Shown one piece after another: positions 10,289 to 18,286 of a stretch of DNA of 64,000 nucleotides (positions within the stretch are counted from its first letter, which is position 1; each line of letters starts with the position of its first letter). Below the pieces are notes generated by a model. It did no database searches. It saw only the letters and a list, made by a program, of their open reading frames with translations, and was not told the DNA's origin. Both the position numbers and the translations under genes were made by a program. Source of the stretch: Clostridiales bacterium (lineage in GTDB: Bacteria > Bacillota > Clostridia > Christensenellales > Borkfalkiaceae); NCBI GenBank assembly GCA_015055865.1, contig SVHK01000003.1:1-64000 (forward strand), in the 5' to 3' direction.

Positions 10289-12351
10289 GAATAGAATTTA
10301 AAAGTTTAAGATTTGAGGCAGAACAAAAAAATATATATTTGACGAGCAGACAATCAGCTTTAAGTAAAGGATATCCGTTTGTCGAAGTACAAATTTGCGG
10401 TGAAAATAAGGATACGCACCTGGGCGCAAAAATGGCGTATTCTTCAGAAGGAAAGCGTTTACGCTATGTTTCGCACAAACAAACAGAAAACACGCTCGAA
10501 ATCGTACAAAGCTCTAAGCTGATAGAAGTAAAGACATTTTTTACTGCGTACGGAGATACGAACGCCGTGCGCGTTTACACGGAAGTCAAAAATATCACGG
10601 ACAAGGAAATCGTTTTGGAAGAAGTTTCTGCGTTTGTATTGTCGGGCCTCGGAAAAAAGGGGATAGATAGCGCGAAAGATTTGTATTTTACCCGTTTTAC
10701 ACAAAGCCACCATGGGGAATGTCAACCGCGAAGATTTTCATTTGAGGAATTAGGCTTATTCCGCGCAAACACGGAAAGCCAAAAAAGGATAGCTTGTGCG
10801 AATATTGGCAGTTGGTCTACAAAAGAAGAATTGCCGCAAGGAATTATTGAAGATAAAGAAACGGGCGAATTTATAATGTTTCAAATTGAAAGCAATTCGT
10901 CGTGGTATTATGAAATTGCAGATAATAAGGAACAATATTATTTGTATCTCGGTGGTGCAAATTTACCCTTTGGCGGTTGGAGTAAGCCGTTGCAACCAAA
11001 CGAAACTTACCACACACCGAACGTGGCTTTGGCATTTGGGGATTCGTTGAACGAAGTGGTTGGCAAAATGACGAAATACCGCCGTCACATTGCAGGAAAA
11101 TGTAGAGTAGACGAACATTTACCTACTATATTCAATGAATATATGCACTTATCATGGGATAGTCCAACGGAAGATAATACAAAAAAAATTGCACCCATCG
11201 TAGCGCAAACAGGTGTGGAATATTACGTAATTGATTGTGGTTGGCACAATGAAGAAGACGGAGATAAGGTGTATCCCTATATCGGACAATGGAAAGAAAG
11301 TAAAGCACGATTTCCCCACGGTGTAAGGGCTACGACGGACTATATTCGTTCACTTGGCATGAAAGCAGGACTTTGGATAGAACCTGAAGTAATAGGTATT
11401 CAATGTCAAGAAATGCTTAATTATTACGATGATGATTGTTTTTTGAAAAGGAACGGGAAACGCCTTGCCGTAATGAATAGACATTTCTTGGATTTTCGCG
11501 CGAAAAAGGTTATAGGATATATGACCGAAACAATTCGTCGCATGGTTGAAGATTATGGAGCGGAATATATCAAATTTGATTATAATCAAGATTGTGGCGT
11601 AGGGACGGACTATCTTTCTTTTTGCGCGGGCGAAGGGTTGGAACAATGTGCCAAAGCTTACCTTAAATGGGTGGATGATATACGTGTTAAGTTCCCAAAC
11701 GTATTATTTGAAACGTGTTCGTCTGGCGGTATGAGAATGGATTATCAAACGCTGTCGAATTTTTCGATCGTTTCGACGTCCGATCAAACGGATTATATAA
11801 AATATCCGTATATCGCAGGGAATATATTATCGGGAGTATTGCCCGAACAAGCGGCGGTTTGGAGTTATCCAGTGGGTGTTGGCGAAATTGGTAAACCTTT
11901 ACCGTATGATGCTGCATGGGTAAAAGAAAATATCTCAAACGAGCGGATTGTGATAAATATGATAAACTCATTTTTGGGGCGCATGCATCTTGCCAGCCAT
12001 TTGGAGCTTTTAACAGAGGAACAGTTGGAGTTTGTCAAAGAGGGGGTAGAATATTATAAAACGCTTTCAGTCGAAAAGAAAAAAGCGTTGCCTTATTTCC
12101 CGAACGGTTTCACTCGATTTGGTGACGAGAACGTTGTTGCAGGATTTGAAACGGAACAGATGATTTACTTGGCGGTTTGGGGAATCAAGGAAACGACTGT
12201 AAAAACGGGAGTGCAAGTGAGCGTGGAAAAAGTTAAAATAACGTATCCACTCGCTTCTTCCGTAAAAATATCAGTTGAAAATGGAATGATCGTCGTGAAA
12301 TTTGAAAAAGCTCCCAACGCAGTCTTTTTGGAAATTAAAAAAGATAGATAA
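10285..12351 (+). CDS. GH36 alpha-galactosidase
   Basis: This 688-residue protein has the standard GH36 layout: an N-terminal beta-supersandwich (about 1-260), a catalytic barrel with YYVIDCGWH and GLWIEPEVIG, the nucleophile Asp432 in KFDYNQDCG, the FETCSSGGMRMD segment and the SDQTD motif with the acid/base Asp500, then a C-terminal beta domain. It would hydrolyse terminal alpha-1,6-galactosyl residues, as in raffinose-type sugars or galactomannan fragments. It lacks a signal peptide. Its ATG overlaps the stop of an 18-codon remnant, and immediately after its stop the same frame continues as a GH20-like remnant, so it is bordered by deletion scars on both sides. Confidence 0.93.
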   Translation: MRIEFKSLRFEAEQKNIYLTSRQSALSKGYPFVEVQICGENKDTHLGAKMAYSSEGKRLRYVSHKQTENTLEIVQSSKLIEVKTFFTAYGDTNAVRVYTEVKNITDKEIVLEEVSAFVLSGLGKKGIDSAKDLYFTRFTQSHHGECQPRRFSFEELGLFRANTESQKRIACANIGSWSTKEELPQGIIEDKETGEFIMFQIESNSSWYYEIADNKEQYYLYLGGANLPFGGWSKPLQPNETYHTPNVALAFGDSLNEVVGKMTKYRRHIAGKCRVDEHLPTIFNEYMHLSWDSPTEDNTKKIAPIVAQTGVEYYVIDCGWHNEEDGDKVYPYIGQWKESKARFPHGVRATTDYIRSLGMKAGLWIEPEVIGIQCQEMLNYYDDDCFLKRNGKRLAVMNRHFLDFRAKKVIGYMTETIRRMVEDYGAEYIKFDYNQDCGVGTDYLSFCAGEGLEQCAKAYLKWVDDIRVKFPNVLFETCSSGGMRMDYQTLSNFSIVSTSDQTDYIKYPYIAGNILSGVLPEQAAVWSYPVGVGEIGKPLPYDAAWVKENISNERIVINMINSFLGRMHLASHLELLTEEQLEFVKEGVEYYKTLSVEKKKALPYFPNGFTRFGDENVVAGFETEQMIYLAVWGIKETTVKTGVQVSVEKVKITYPLASSVKISVENGMIVVKFEKAPNAVFLEIKKDR

Positions 12352-12603
12352 ACCTATATAAAGAATAATAATCTGCTTGGTGTTTTGCATACAACATGGA
12401 ATACAATTGCAAATCTTTATGGATTTTGGCATTTAGCTTATTCTGCGGCTTTATGTTGGGGAGAAACCGTATTTAATCCATTGCACGTTGCTTATCAAGG
12501 CAATGAATTGGTTGCAATTATGAGAAAAATCGACTTCCCTAATGGAAATTATGAAAATAGTGGATTGATTAAAAATCAGATAACAGAGGCACTGCCTACA
12601 TAA
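12352..12603 (+). pseudogene. C-terminal remnant of a GH20-like hydrolase gene (copy A)
   Basis: The frame continues directly after the GH36 stop and runs 83 codons to a TAA at 12601-12603, with no ribosome site. It contains LGVLHTTWNTIANLYGFWHL and later MRKIDFPNGNYENSG. Both segments recur in the second remnant at 17.35-17.87 kb (GGHTTWQS and MRKIYFSNGDYANSG). The HTTW segment followed by a helix resembles the end of hexosaminidase-like TIM barrels. All upstream catalytic parts are gone, so it is a decayed gene end rather than a small protein. Confidence 0.6.
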
Positions 12604-12633
12604 AAATTATTTAAGCATAAATTAAGGAATATT

Positions 12634-14619
12634 ATGAAAAAGAATCAAAAATTAACAATCAAGGAAAAATTGAAACTATTAGTATTGAACGGACAATTTA
12701 CTACGTACGATTTAGATGGGAAGATATCGCCTATTGAATTAAGTGACGGACCTAACGGGATTAGAAAAGGATTAGTGGAAGAAAGTGAACAAGTAAATAT
12801 TCACTGTTATCCTGCATTATCCGTCTTGGGAAATAGTTGGGATAGAGAAGTTATCTATAATGTTGGTGAGGCAATTGCATCGGATTGTATTGATAATAAT
12901 ATTGATATTATATTAGGTCCTGGTATAAACATTAAACGTACGCCAGTTTGTGGTAGAAACTTCGAATATTTTTCCGAAGATGCGTATTTGGCGGGCGAAC
13001 TTGCAAGTGAATACGTGAGCGGTTGTCAAAATCGTGGGATTGGAACTTGTTTGAAACATTTTGCTGCAAATAATAGGGAATATGATAGACTATTTCGAAC
13101 AAGTGAAGTTGATTTAAGAACGTTCCGGGAAATATATACGAAAGCTTTTGAAATGGTCATTCAAAAAGCCGATCCTTATTCGATAATGTGTTCTTATAAT
13201 CCAGTTAACGGAATAAATGCTTCGGAAAACGAATGGTTGCTACGGGGTATTTTGCGACGTGAACTACAGTATGAAGGGGTTGTATTTTCAGATTGGGGTG
13301 CTGTACATAACCATGCGCTTGCTGTAAAAGCGAGTTTGGATATTCGGTGTCCATATTCAACAAATTCAGAACTTGAATTAAAAGACGGAATAAAAAAAGG
13401 GATTATTAACGAAGTTTATATTGATGAAAGCGTTAATAGAATTTTAGAATTGTCCGATAAAGTAGAAAAAGCAAGAAAAAAAAGAAGCCCATTGGATGAT
13501 ACGGATAGATATAACATTGCATTGCGAGCAGCGGAGTCGGGTTGTGTTTTATTAAAAAACGAAAATGGCTTGTTGCCGATTAAGGCAAAGAAAATTACAG
13601 TTTTAGGTGAATTGTCGGAGAGCCCTTCTTATGCGGGGGGTGGTTCGGCGGAAGTTGTGATTGAAAAGAAAAGAATAAAAAGTTTAGTGCAATGTATTCA
13701 AGAAATTAATCCTGAAACTGAAATTTATTATGAAAAACTGTATTCTCGTGAGAACTGTACGCATAGAACGGCGGGGGTAAGGGTATTCAATGAACCCAAA
13801 GGATTATCGTTGGCATACGATAGCGAACTTACGATATTGATTGTTGGAGATACTTTTAGTGAAGAAACCGAAAGTATGGATAGAACTTCAATAAAATTGA
13901 ATGCCCATCTAGAAAAATTGATTTGCAACGTGGCGCAAAAAACAAAAAAACTTGTCGTTGTTGTTGAGGCTGGTAGTGCAATTGATATGACTGCCTGGAT
14001 TGATAAAGTACAAGCTGTTGTCTATACAGGTTTTGCGGGAGAGGCTATCAATGAGGCACTTGCGAATATTTTAACAGGGAAAACGAATCCGTCTGGAAGA
14101 CTGTCTGAAACATTTCCGAGATGTCTTGAGGATACGCCTATTGGGGGAAAACTCGAGAATCCTTATGCGGATAGATATAAAGAAGGAGTTTTTGTTGGAT
14201 ATAGGCATTATGTAACGAACAATGTTCCCGTATTATTTCCTTTTGGTTATGGTTTGTCTTATTCTACGTTCAAATACAGTAATTTTAATGTAAAGGAAAT
14301 AAAAAAGCAGGAATACTGTGTTTCGTTTGATGTGGAAAATATATCCAATATTGATGGGGCAGAAGTTTGTCAGCTTTACGTTGATAATATTGATATGAAG
14401 GTGGAAAGACCAAGACGTGAGTTGCGAAGATTTGACAAAATTTATTTAAAATCGGGTGAAAAAAAGAAAGTTTCTTTTCATTTAGATAAGGATTGTTTTG
14501 CTTATTTCAATATTTGCTATAACACTTGGCACGTTGATGAAGGTCGATATGAAATAATTGTTGCAAAAAATGTCAATACAGATATTTTTATGAAAAAGAT
14601 ATACGTTAAACAATTTTAA
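12634..14619 (+). CDS. GH3 beta-glucosidase-type hydrolase
   Basis: This 661-residue protein carries the GH3 barrel with NIKRTPVCGRNFEYFSEDAY and CLKHFAANN, the nucleophile Asp220 in VFSDWGAV, an alpha/beta sandwich starting near residue 300 (ESGCVLLKNENGLLPI, PSGRLSETFP) and a fibronectin-III-like C-terminal domain (EVCQLYVDN). GH3 members act on beta-glucosides, beta-xylosides or N-acetylglucosaminides. The lack of a KH(F/I)PG(H/L)GxxxxD(S/T)H motif argues against the NagZ type. There is no signal peptide. AAGGAA precedes the ATG. A carbon-nitrogen hydrolase remnant begins right at its stop. Confidence 0.91.
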   Translation: MKKNQKLTIKEKLKLLVLNGQFTTYDLDGKISPIELSDGPNGIRKGLVEESEQVNIHCYPALSVLGNSWDREVIYNVGEAIASDCIDNNIDIILGPGINIKRTPVCGRNFEYFSEDAYLAGELASEYVSGCQNRGIGTCLKHFAANNREYDRLFRTSEVDLRTFREIYTKAFEMVIQKADPYSIMCSYNPVNGINASENEWLLRGILRRELQYEGVVFSDWGAVHNHALAVKASLDIRCPYSTNSELELKDGIKKGIINEVYIDESVNRILELSDKVEKARKKRSPLDDTDRYNIALRAAESGCVLLKNENGLLPIKAKKITVLGELSESPSYAGGGSAEVVIEKKRIKSLVQCIQEINPETEIYYEKLYSRENCTHRTAGVRVFNEPKGLSLAYDSELTILIVGDTFSEETESMDRTSIKLNAHLEKLICNVAQKTKKLVVVVEAGSAIDMTAWIDKVQAVVYTGFAGEAINEALANILTGKTNPSGRLSETFPRCLEDTPIGGKLENPYADRYKEGVFVGYRHYVTNNVPVLFPFGYGLSYSTFKYSNFNVKEIKKQEYCVSFDVENISNIDGAEVCQLYVDNIDMKVERPRRELRRFDKIYLKSGEKKKVSFHLDKDCFAYFNICYNTWHVDEGRYEIIVAKNVNTDIFMKKIYVKQF

Positions 14620-15163
14620 TTATCGTAATACCACACACGTGGTTGATAGAAATGGGAATGAGGTTGGACGGTATTATAAAGAGCATCCAGCACCTTCGGA
14701 AATTAGAAATAACGGGATCGATACTGAGTATGCAAATGAGAATCAAGACGTTTATGTTGTCGAATTAGAAGGTTTGCGCTTTGGCTTTAGAACATGTTAT
14801 GATTTTTATTTTTATGAAGATATCATAAAAATGGCAAGAGAAAAATTAGACGTAATTATTGGGTGTTCTTACCAGAGAACCGATACTCATCAAGCACTAG
14901 AGATTATGAATCGATTTTTAGCGTATAACACAAATGCGTGGTTGTTACGCTCTTCTATCTCTTTGGGGAAGGATAGCTTGGTTTGTGGATGCAGTATGGT
15001 GGTTTCGCCGAATGGTACTATAGTTGCGAACATGAAAAACGAAGTGGGGATAAAAGTTGTAGAGTTTAATCCAAAAGAAAAATACTACAAATCTTCTGGC
15101 TTTAACGGTGGATTAAAATCGCATTATGAGTATGTGGATGAAGGACGCGACTATAAGTCTTAG
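14618..15163 (+). pseudogene. Carbon-nitrogen hydrolase (nitrilase family), 5' truncated
   Basis: Homology-like sequence starts immediately at the GH3 stop (NYRNTTHVVDRNG) and runs about 180 codons. It keeps the nitrilase-superfamily Lys (YYKEHPAPSE) and Cys (FGFRTCYDFYFYE) positions and the later SSISLGKDSLVCGCSMVVSP segment. The N-terminal part holding the catalytic Glu is missing, and family members are usually 260-300 residues. A GTG at 14639 could initiate, but no ribosome site is present. The truncation point at the GH3 stop suggests a deletion, leaving an inactive C-terminal two thirds. Confidence 0.7.
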
Positions 15164-15172
15164 TGTCAATAG

Positions 15173-15280
15173 ATTACACTTGCTCAAAACGAAAAACTTG
15201 CAGGGTGTAAGCTTACGTTTGAATGTGCAGAAAGCAATCATTCTCATTCGTTTGGTAACATTTTGGTTGAAGTAATTTAA
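15173..15280 (+). pseudogene. Short gene-end remnant
   Basis: A 35-codon frame without a start codon or ribosome site (LAQNEKLAGCKLTFEC ... GNILVEVI) ends with TAA at 15278-15280. Its beta-strand-like pattern looks like the last strands of a C-terminal beta domain of a larger enzyme. It directly follows the truncated carbon-nitrogen hydrolase and is probably another deletion scar. The family is not recognisable. Confidence 0.3.
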
Positions 15281-15582
15281 TTGTTAAAAGAAATAAAATA
15301 TTTAATATTTCGAAACATTTTTCCGTGAAAATTGTTGAAAATTAATTACTGTTATCCGTAACCGTTGGTGAGTGTTAGGGATAACAGTAAACGTTTCCTT
15401 GAAAAAATTTAAACCGCTTCAAGTTTCACAAGGAGATTAAGATTGCCATAAGTTTCAAAAATTGTATGCTTTTCAAAATAATATTAGATACAGTTGAGAA
15501 TTTCTTTAAAAAACCATCTTGTAAAGCTTGGTTAGTGGTTGAAATTGATAAAAAATATAGGAAATAGCCACATAGGTAAAAA
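15281..15582. other. Intergenic stretch before the ROK kinase
   Basis: About 300 bases without a supported gene. It contains the inverted repeat at 15346-15390 and a weak open frame (about 15403-15567) that has an AAGGAG inside it but no ATG at a proper distance. That frame's peptide (KNCMLFKIILDTVENFFKK) is unrecognised. A promoter for the kinase-isomerase pair is expected here, but I see no convincing -35/-10 pair. Confidence 0.4.
15346..15390. repeat. 12-bp perfect inverted repeat
   Basis: TTACTGTTATCC and GGATAACAGTAA are exact reverse complements separated by 21 bases. No T run follows, so this is not a typical terminator. It could be an operator-like dyad for the downstream sugar kinase genes or a scar of a lost element. 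Confidence 0.5.
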
Positions 15583-16554
15583 ATGGAAAAATCAAAGAAG
15601 AAAGCAAGAACTATGTTTTATTTAGGAGTAGATATAGGCGGAACGAAATGTGCGGTAAGCGTGGGAAAAGTTTTGGACGCTGATATAAAAATTTTATCTC
15701 GTTATGAAGTACCTACAACCCAAAATCCTTACGAAACCCTTGGTTTATTGTCTGAAAAGGTTCGTGAATATCTGAATAGTTATCTAATAAAAAGGGCAGG
15801 AATTAGTTGTGGCGGACCATTAGATAGCAGGCAAGGAATAATTCTTTGTCCGCCGAATCTACGTGGCTGGGAAAACTTTCCTATTGTCGAATATATTGAA
15901 AAAGAATATGGATTAAAAGCAAAACTTGAAAACGATGCCAATGCTTGTGCTTTAGCTGAGTGGAGATTTGGTGCTGGTATTGGTACGAAAAACATGGTGT
16001 TTTTAACCTTTGGTACGGGACTCGGGGCAGGATTAATTTTAGATGGCCGATTGTACGCAGGGACGAACGGTAATGCAGGCGAGCTTGGACATATTCATTT
16101 AGCGAGAAATGGTCCAATTGGGTTTGGAAAAGCGGGATCGTTCGAAGGTTTTTGTAGCGGTGGTGGTATCACGAGACTAGCGGTCCAGATGGCGAAACGT
16201 TGTAAAAAGACGCCGAAATGTATCCTGGAAATGGGTGGATGCGACTCAGTTACGACGAAAAAGTTGAGTCAATACGCATTCGCAGGCGATCGATTCGCCA
16301 AAAGAGTCTTTGAAAAGAGCGGAAGAATGTTGGGCAAGGGATTAAGTATCGTGATTGATCTTTTGAACCCCGAAAAAATTGTGTTAGGTGGCGTATTTAT
16401 GCGATCGGGCGAATTGCTTATTCCATCTATGAGAAAAGAAATTGCAAGAGAAAGTTTATGGTGTAATCGGGAAGTTTGCGAGATTGTTCCTGCGCAGTTA
16501 AATGAAAATATAGGCGATATCGCAGCAGTAGCGGTTGCTCTTTTAGAGGATTAA
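15583..16554 (+). CDS. ROK family sugar kinase
   Basis: This 323-residue protein has the ROK/ASKHA fold. The phosphate-1 motif is YLGVDIGGTKCAVSVG, the sugar-binding catalytic segment is LENDANACALAEWRFGAG, the phosphate-2 motif is LTFGTGLGAGLI, and a GFCSGGGI segment follows. ROK kinases phosphorylate glucose, N-acetylmannosamine, N-acetylglucosamine, mannose or allose. The usual zinc site (GxCxCGxxGCxE) is replaced by GPIGFGKAGSFEG, without cysteines. ATGs at 15583 and 15613 are both possible; the first follows a weak AGGT. The SIS isomerase gene begins one base after its stop, so the pair is co-translated and probably channels a released sugar into central metabolism. Confidence 0.85.
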   Translation: MEKSKKKARTMFYLGVDIGGTKCAVSVGKVLDADIKILSRYEVPTTQNPYETLGLLSEKVREYLNSYLIKRAGISCGGPLDSRQGIILCPPNLRGWENFPIVEYIEKEYGLKAKLENDANACALAEWRFGAGIGTKNMVFLTFGTGLGAGLILDGRLYAGTNGNAGELGHIHLARNGPIGFGKAGSFEGFCSGGGITRLAVQMAKRCKKTPKCILEMGGCDSVTTKKLSQYAFAGDRFAKRVFEKSGRMLGKGLSIVIDLLNPEKIVLGGVFMRSGELLIPSMRKEIARESLWCNREVCEIVPAQLNENIGDIAAVAVALLED

Positions 16555-16555
16555 A

Positions 16556-17200
16556 ATGAAAAGAAACACGCAAAAAATTTTAGCGGAATTAATGGAAAAA
16601 TATCCGCAACTAAAAGGTTGTTTTTCGGATATTGAAAAAGCTTTTGTAATGCTAAAAAATTGTTATGAAAACTGTGGGAGTGTATTTGTGTGCGGAAACG
16701 GAGGCAGCGCATCCGATAGTGAGCATATCGTAGGCGAGCTTTTGAAAAATTTTAAAAAACATCGTCCAATACAAAGAGTTGTTTACGAAAAGTTACAAGA
16801 TTTTGGAGAAGACGGTGCATATCTTTGTGAAAAATTAGAGGGTGCGTTGCCTGCTTATTCCCTAAACTCGCAAACGGGGATAATGACGGCCTTTGCAAAT
16901 GATAAATCGTGGGATGCGGTTTTTGCTCAACAGTTATACGGTTTAGGTAGGGAAGGAGATTGCTTAATTTCATTATCGACTTCGGGAAACTCAAAAAATT
17001 GTATTTACGCAACAATGGTGGCGAAAGCGAAACACCTTGTAACTATTTCCTTAACCGGCGAAGGCGGTGGGGAATTAAAAAAATATTGTGATTGTATAAT
17101 CGCTGTGCCTGAAATGGAGACATACAAGGTTCAAGAATTGCATTTACCCGTATATCATTGCCTTTGTGCAATGTTGGAAGTAGAACTTTTTGAAGTATAA
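16556..17200 (+). CDS. SIS-domain sugar-phosphate isomerase, GmhA-like
   Basis: This 214-residue protein has the single SIS domain of sedoheptulose-7-phosphate isomerase-like proteins. VCGNGGSASDSEHIVGELL near residue 45 and LISLSTSGNSKN near residue 140 are the phosphosugar-binding motifs, and a C-terminal QELHLPVYHCLCAMLE matches the family's last helix. Heptose synthesis is unlikely to be the role here. Next to a ROK kinase it may isomerise the phosphorylated product of the glycan pathway (inference). It starts one base after the kinase stop. Confidence 0.82.
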   Translation: MKRNTQKILAELMEKYPQLKGCFSDIEKAFVMLKNCYENCGSVFVCGNGGSASDSEHIVGELLKNFKKHRPIQRVVYEKLQDFGEDGAYLCEKLEGALPAYSLNSQTGIMTAFANDKSWDAVFAQQLYGLGREGDCLISLSTSGNSKNCIYATMVAKAKHLVTISLTGEGGGELKKYCDCIIAVPEMETYKVQELHLPVYHCLCAMLEVELFEV

Positions 17201-17252
17201 CGAAGCCGTGCGTTTTGATAGAAAATGTCTTTAAAGAAAAGGGGATTTTAAT

Positions 17253-17395
17253 ATGAAAAGAATTGTGTGGTTGTGTACCATAGTTTTATTATTCGCATGT
17301 ATGACTGCTTGTAGTGATAGCTCATTAAAAGATTCACCTGTTTCTCCTAGAAATGGCATTAACAGCGATTATGTGGGGGGATATGCTCTTGCATA
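17253..17395 (+). pseudogene. Lipoprotein signal peptide left from a deleted gene
   Basis: A good ribosome site (AAGGGGA) precedes an ATG encoding a clear lipoprotein signal: MKRIVWLC, a hydrophobic core and a CMTAC lipobox, then SDSSLKDSP. The frame runs only 46 codons to a TAA at 17393-17395 and changes into unrelated sequence after about residue 34. ABC-transporter solute-binding lipoproteins typically look like this at their start, so this may be what is left of the locus's sugar-binding protein (inference). Confidence 0.55.
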
Positions 17396-17869
17396 AAGAA
17401 ACATTGAAACCGCAAACGGATAATCCTTATTATTGTTTTTGTCCGAGCGTGGAATTGCAAAAAATCTTGTTGGATAAATTGTCGCGTTCGGTAATCATTG
17501 CGGATTGGGAATATGATGCACTTAAATACCCGATAGAAACCGCCGTATTCTTTAAAGAAAATGGTTTTGAGGTATTGGGTTGTCCTTGGGATAGGGCTTT
17601 TCGTAATAACGATTCTTGGTTACAAACAATCAAAGAACACCATTTAAAAGGGGGGGCATACGACATGGCAAAGCGTAGGTACGGGGTTCAATCATTTGGC
17701 AACGAGTGCTGTTTCTGCATGGGAAAAAGATTTTGTTTTTAGCAACTTTACTATCTCATATAGACGGGTAGATTGGCTAACGTTATGAGGAAAATATATT
17801 TTTCGAACGGTGATTATGCAAACAGTGGTTGGACGAAAAAACAAATAGACGAATGGGTTTATTGATTGA
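17353..17869 (+). pseudogene. GH20-like hydrolase remnant (copy B), frameshifted
   Basis: A frame from 17353 encodes MWGDMLLHK, IIADWEYDALKYPIE and GFEVLGCPWDRAF, typical of the second half of hexosaminidase-like (GH20-type) barrels. At a run of seven G (17650-17656) the homologous frame shifts to GGHTTWQSVGTGFNHLATSA, then breaks again and resumes as MRKIYFSNGDYANSG, ending at a TGA near 17867. The last segments match the remnant at 12.35 kb. With no start, two frame changes and no catalytic acidic pair, it is a pseudogene. Confidence 0.65.
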
Positions 17870-17929
17870 CGAGTTCGTGGAAAATATTAAAATTATGCTC
17901 ATGCCGAAAATCAATATTGGTTGGCATAA

Positions 17930-18286
17930 GAATACTATAAAGAAGATGCGCATAAAACAATTTTGTTAGTGTGTCGAAACTATCCTGTGTGTGACGCATA
18001 CGTTCGCGTTCTTCCGGGAACGAATAAACCGGTGGGTACGATGGCGAACGGTAAGCTAAGAGCGATGCGAAATACCGCTCATCGTTATTTCGATATGATC
18101 CATAAATCAGGGCTGATGACGAAGAACGAAGCGTATCAATGGCTTGCTTATAAGGTATGTGCACCGTTATCCCAAGCGCATATCGGGCTTATGGGCGAAT
18201 ATTACTGCCAACAAGTCATTGACGAAAGTAAGAAACTCTTGATTAGTCGCGGAAAGTTGCGCGAGGAGAAAAGGGAAGCAGGTTGA
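17930..18286 (+). pseudogene. DUF3268 zinc-finger-type protein, 5' truncated
   Basis: The frame from 17930 encodes YYKEDAHK, then CRNYPVCDAYVRV, GTNKPVGTMANGKLR and AHRYFDMIHKSG, a pattern I recognise from DUF3268 phage and mobile-element proteins. The family normally begins with a CxxC knuckle before the second CxxxxxC pair, and that part is missing. A TTG at 17963 could initiate but has no ribosome site. Its TGA overlaps the start of the signal peptidase gene. It is probably a decayed cargo gene of the integrated element ending at tRNA-Leu. Confidence 0.55.

Noticed and set aside
15403-15567. Small protein before the ROK kinase
   Set aside because: The frame has no ATG near its AAGGAG and no recognisable sequence; it is probably chance.
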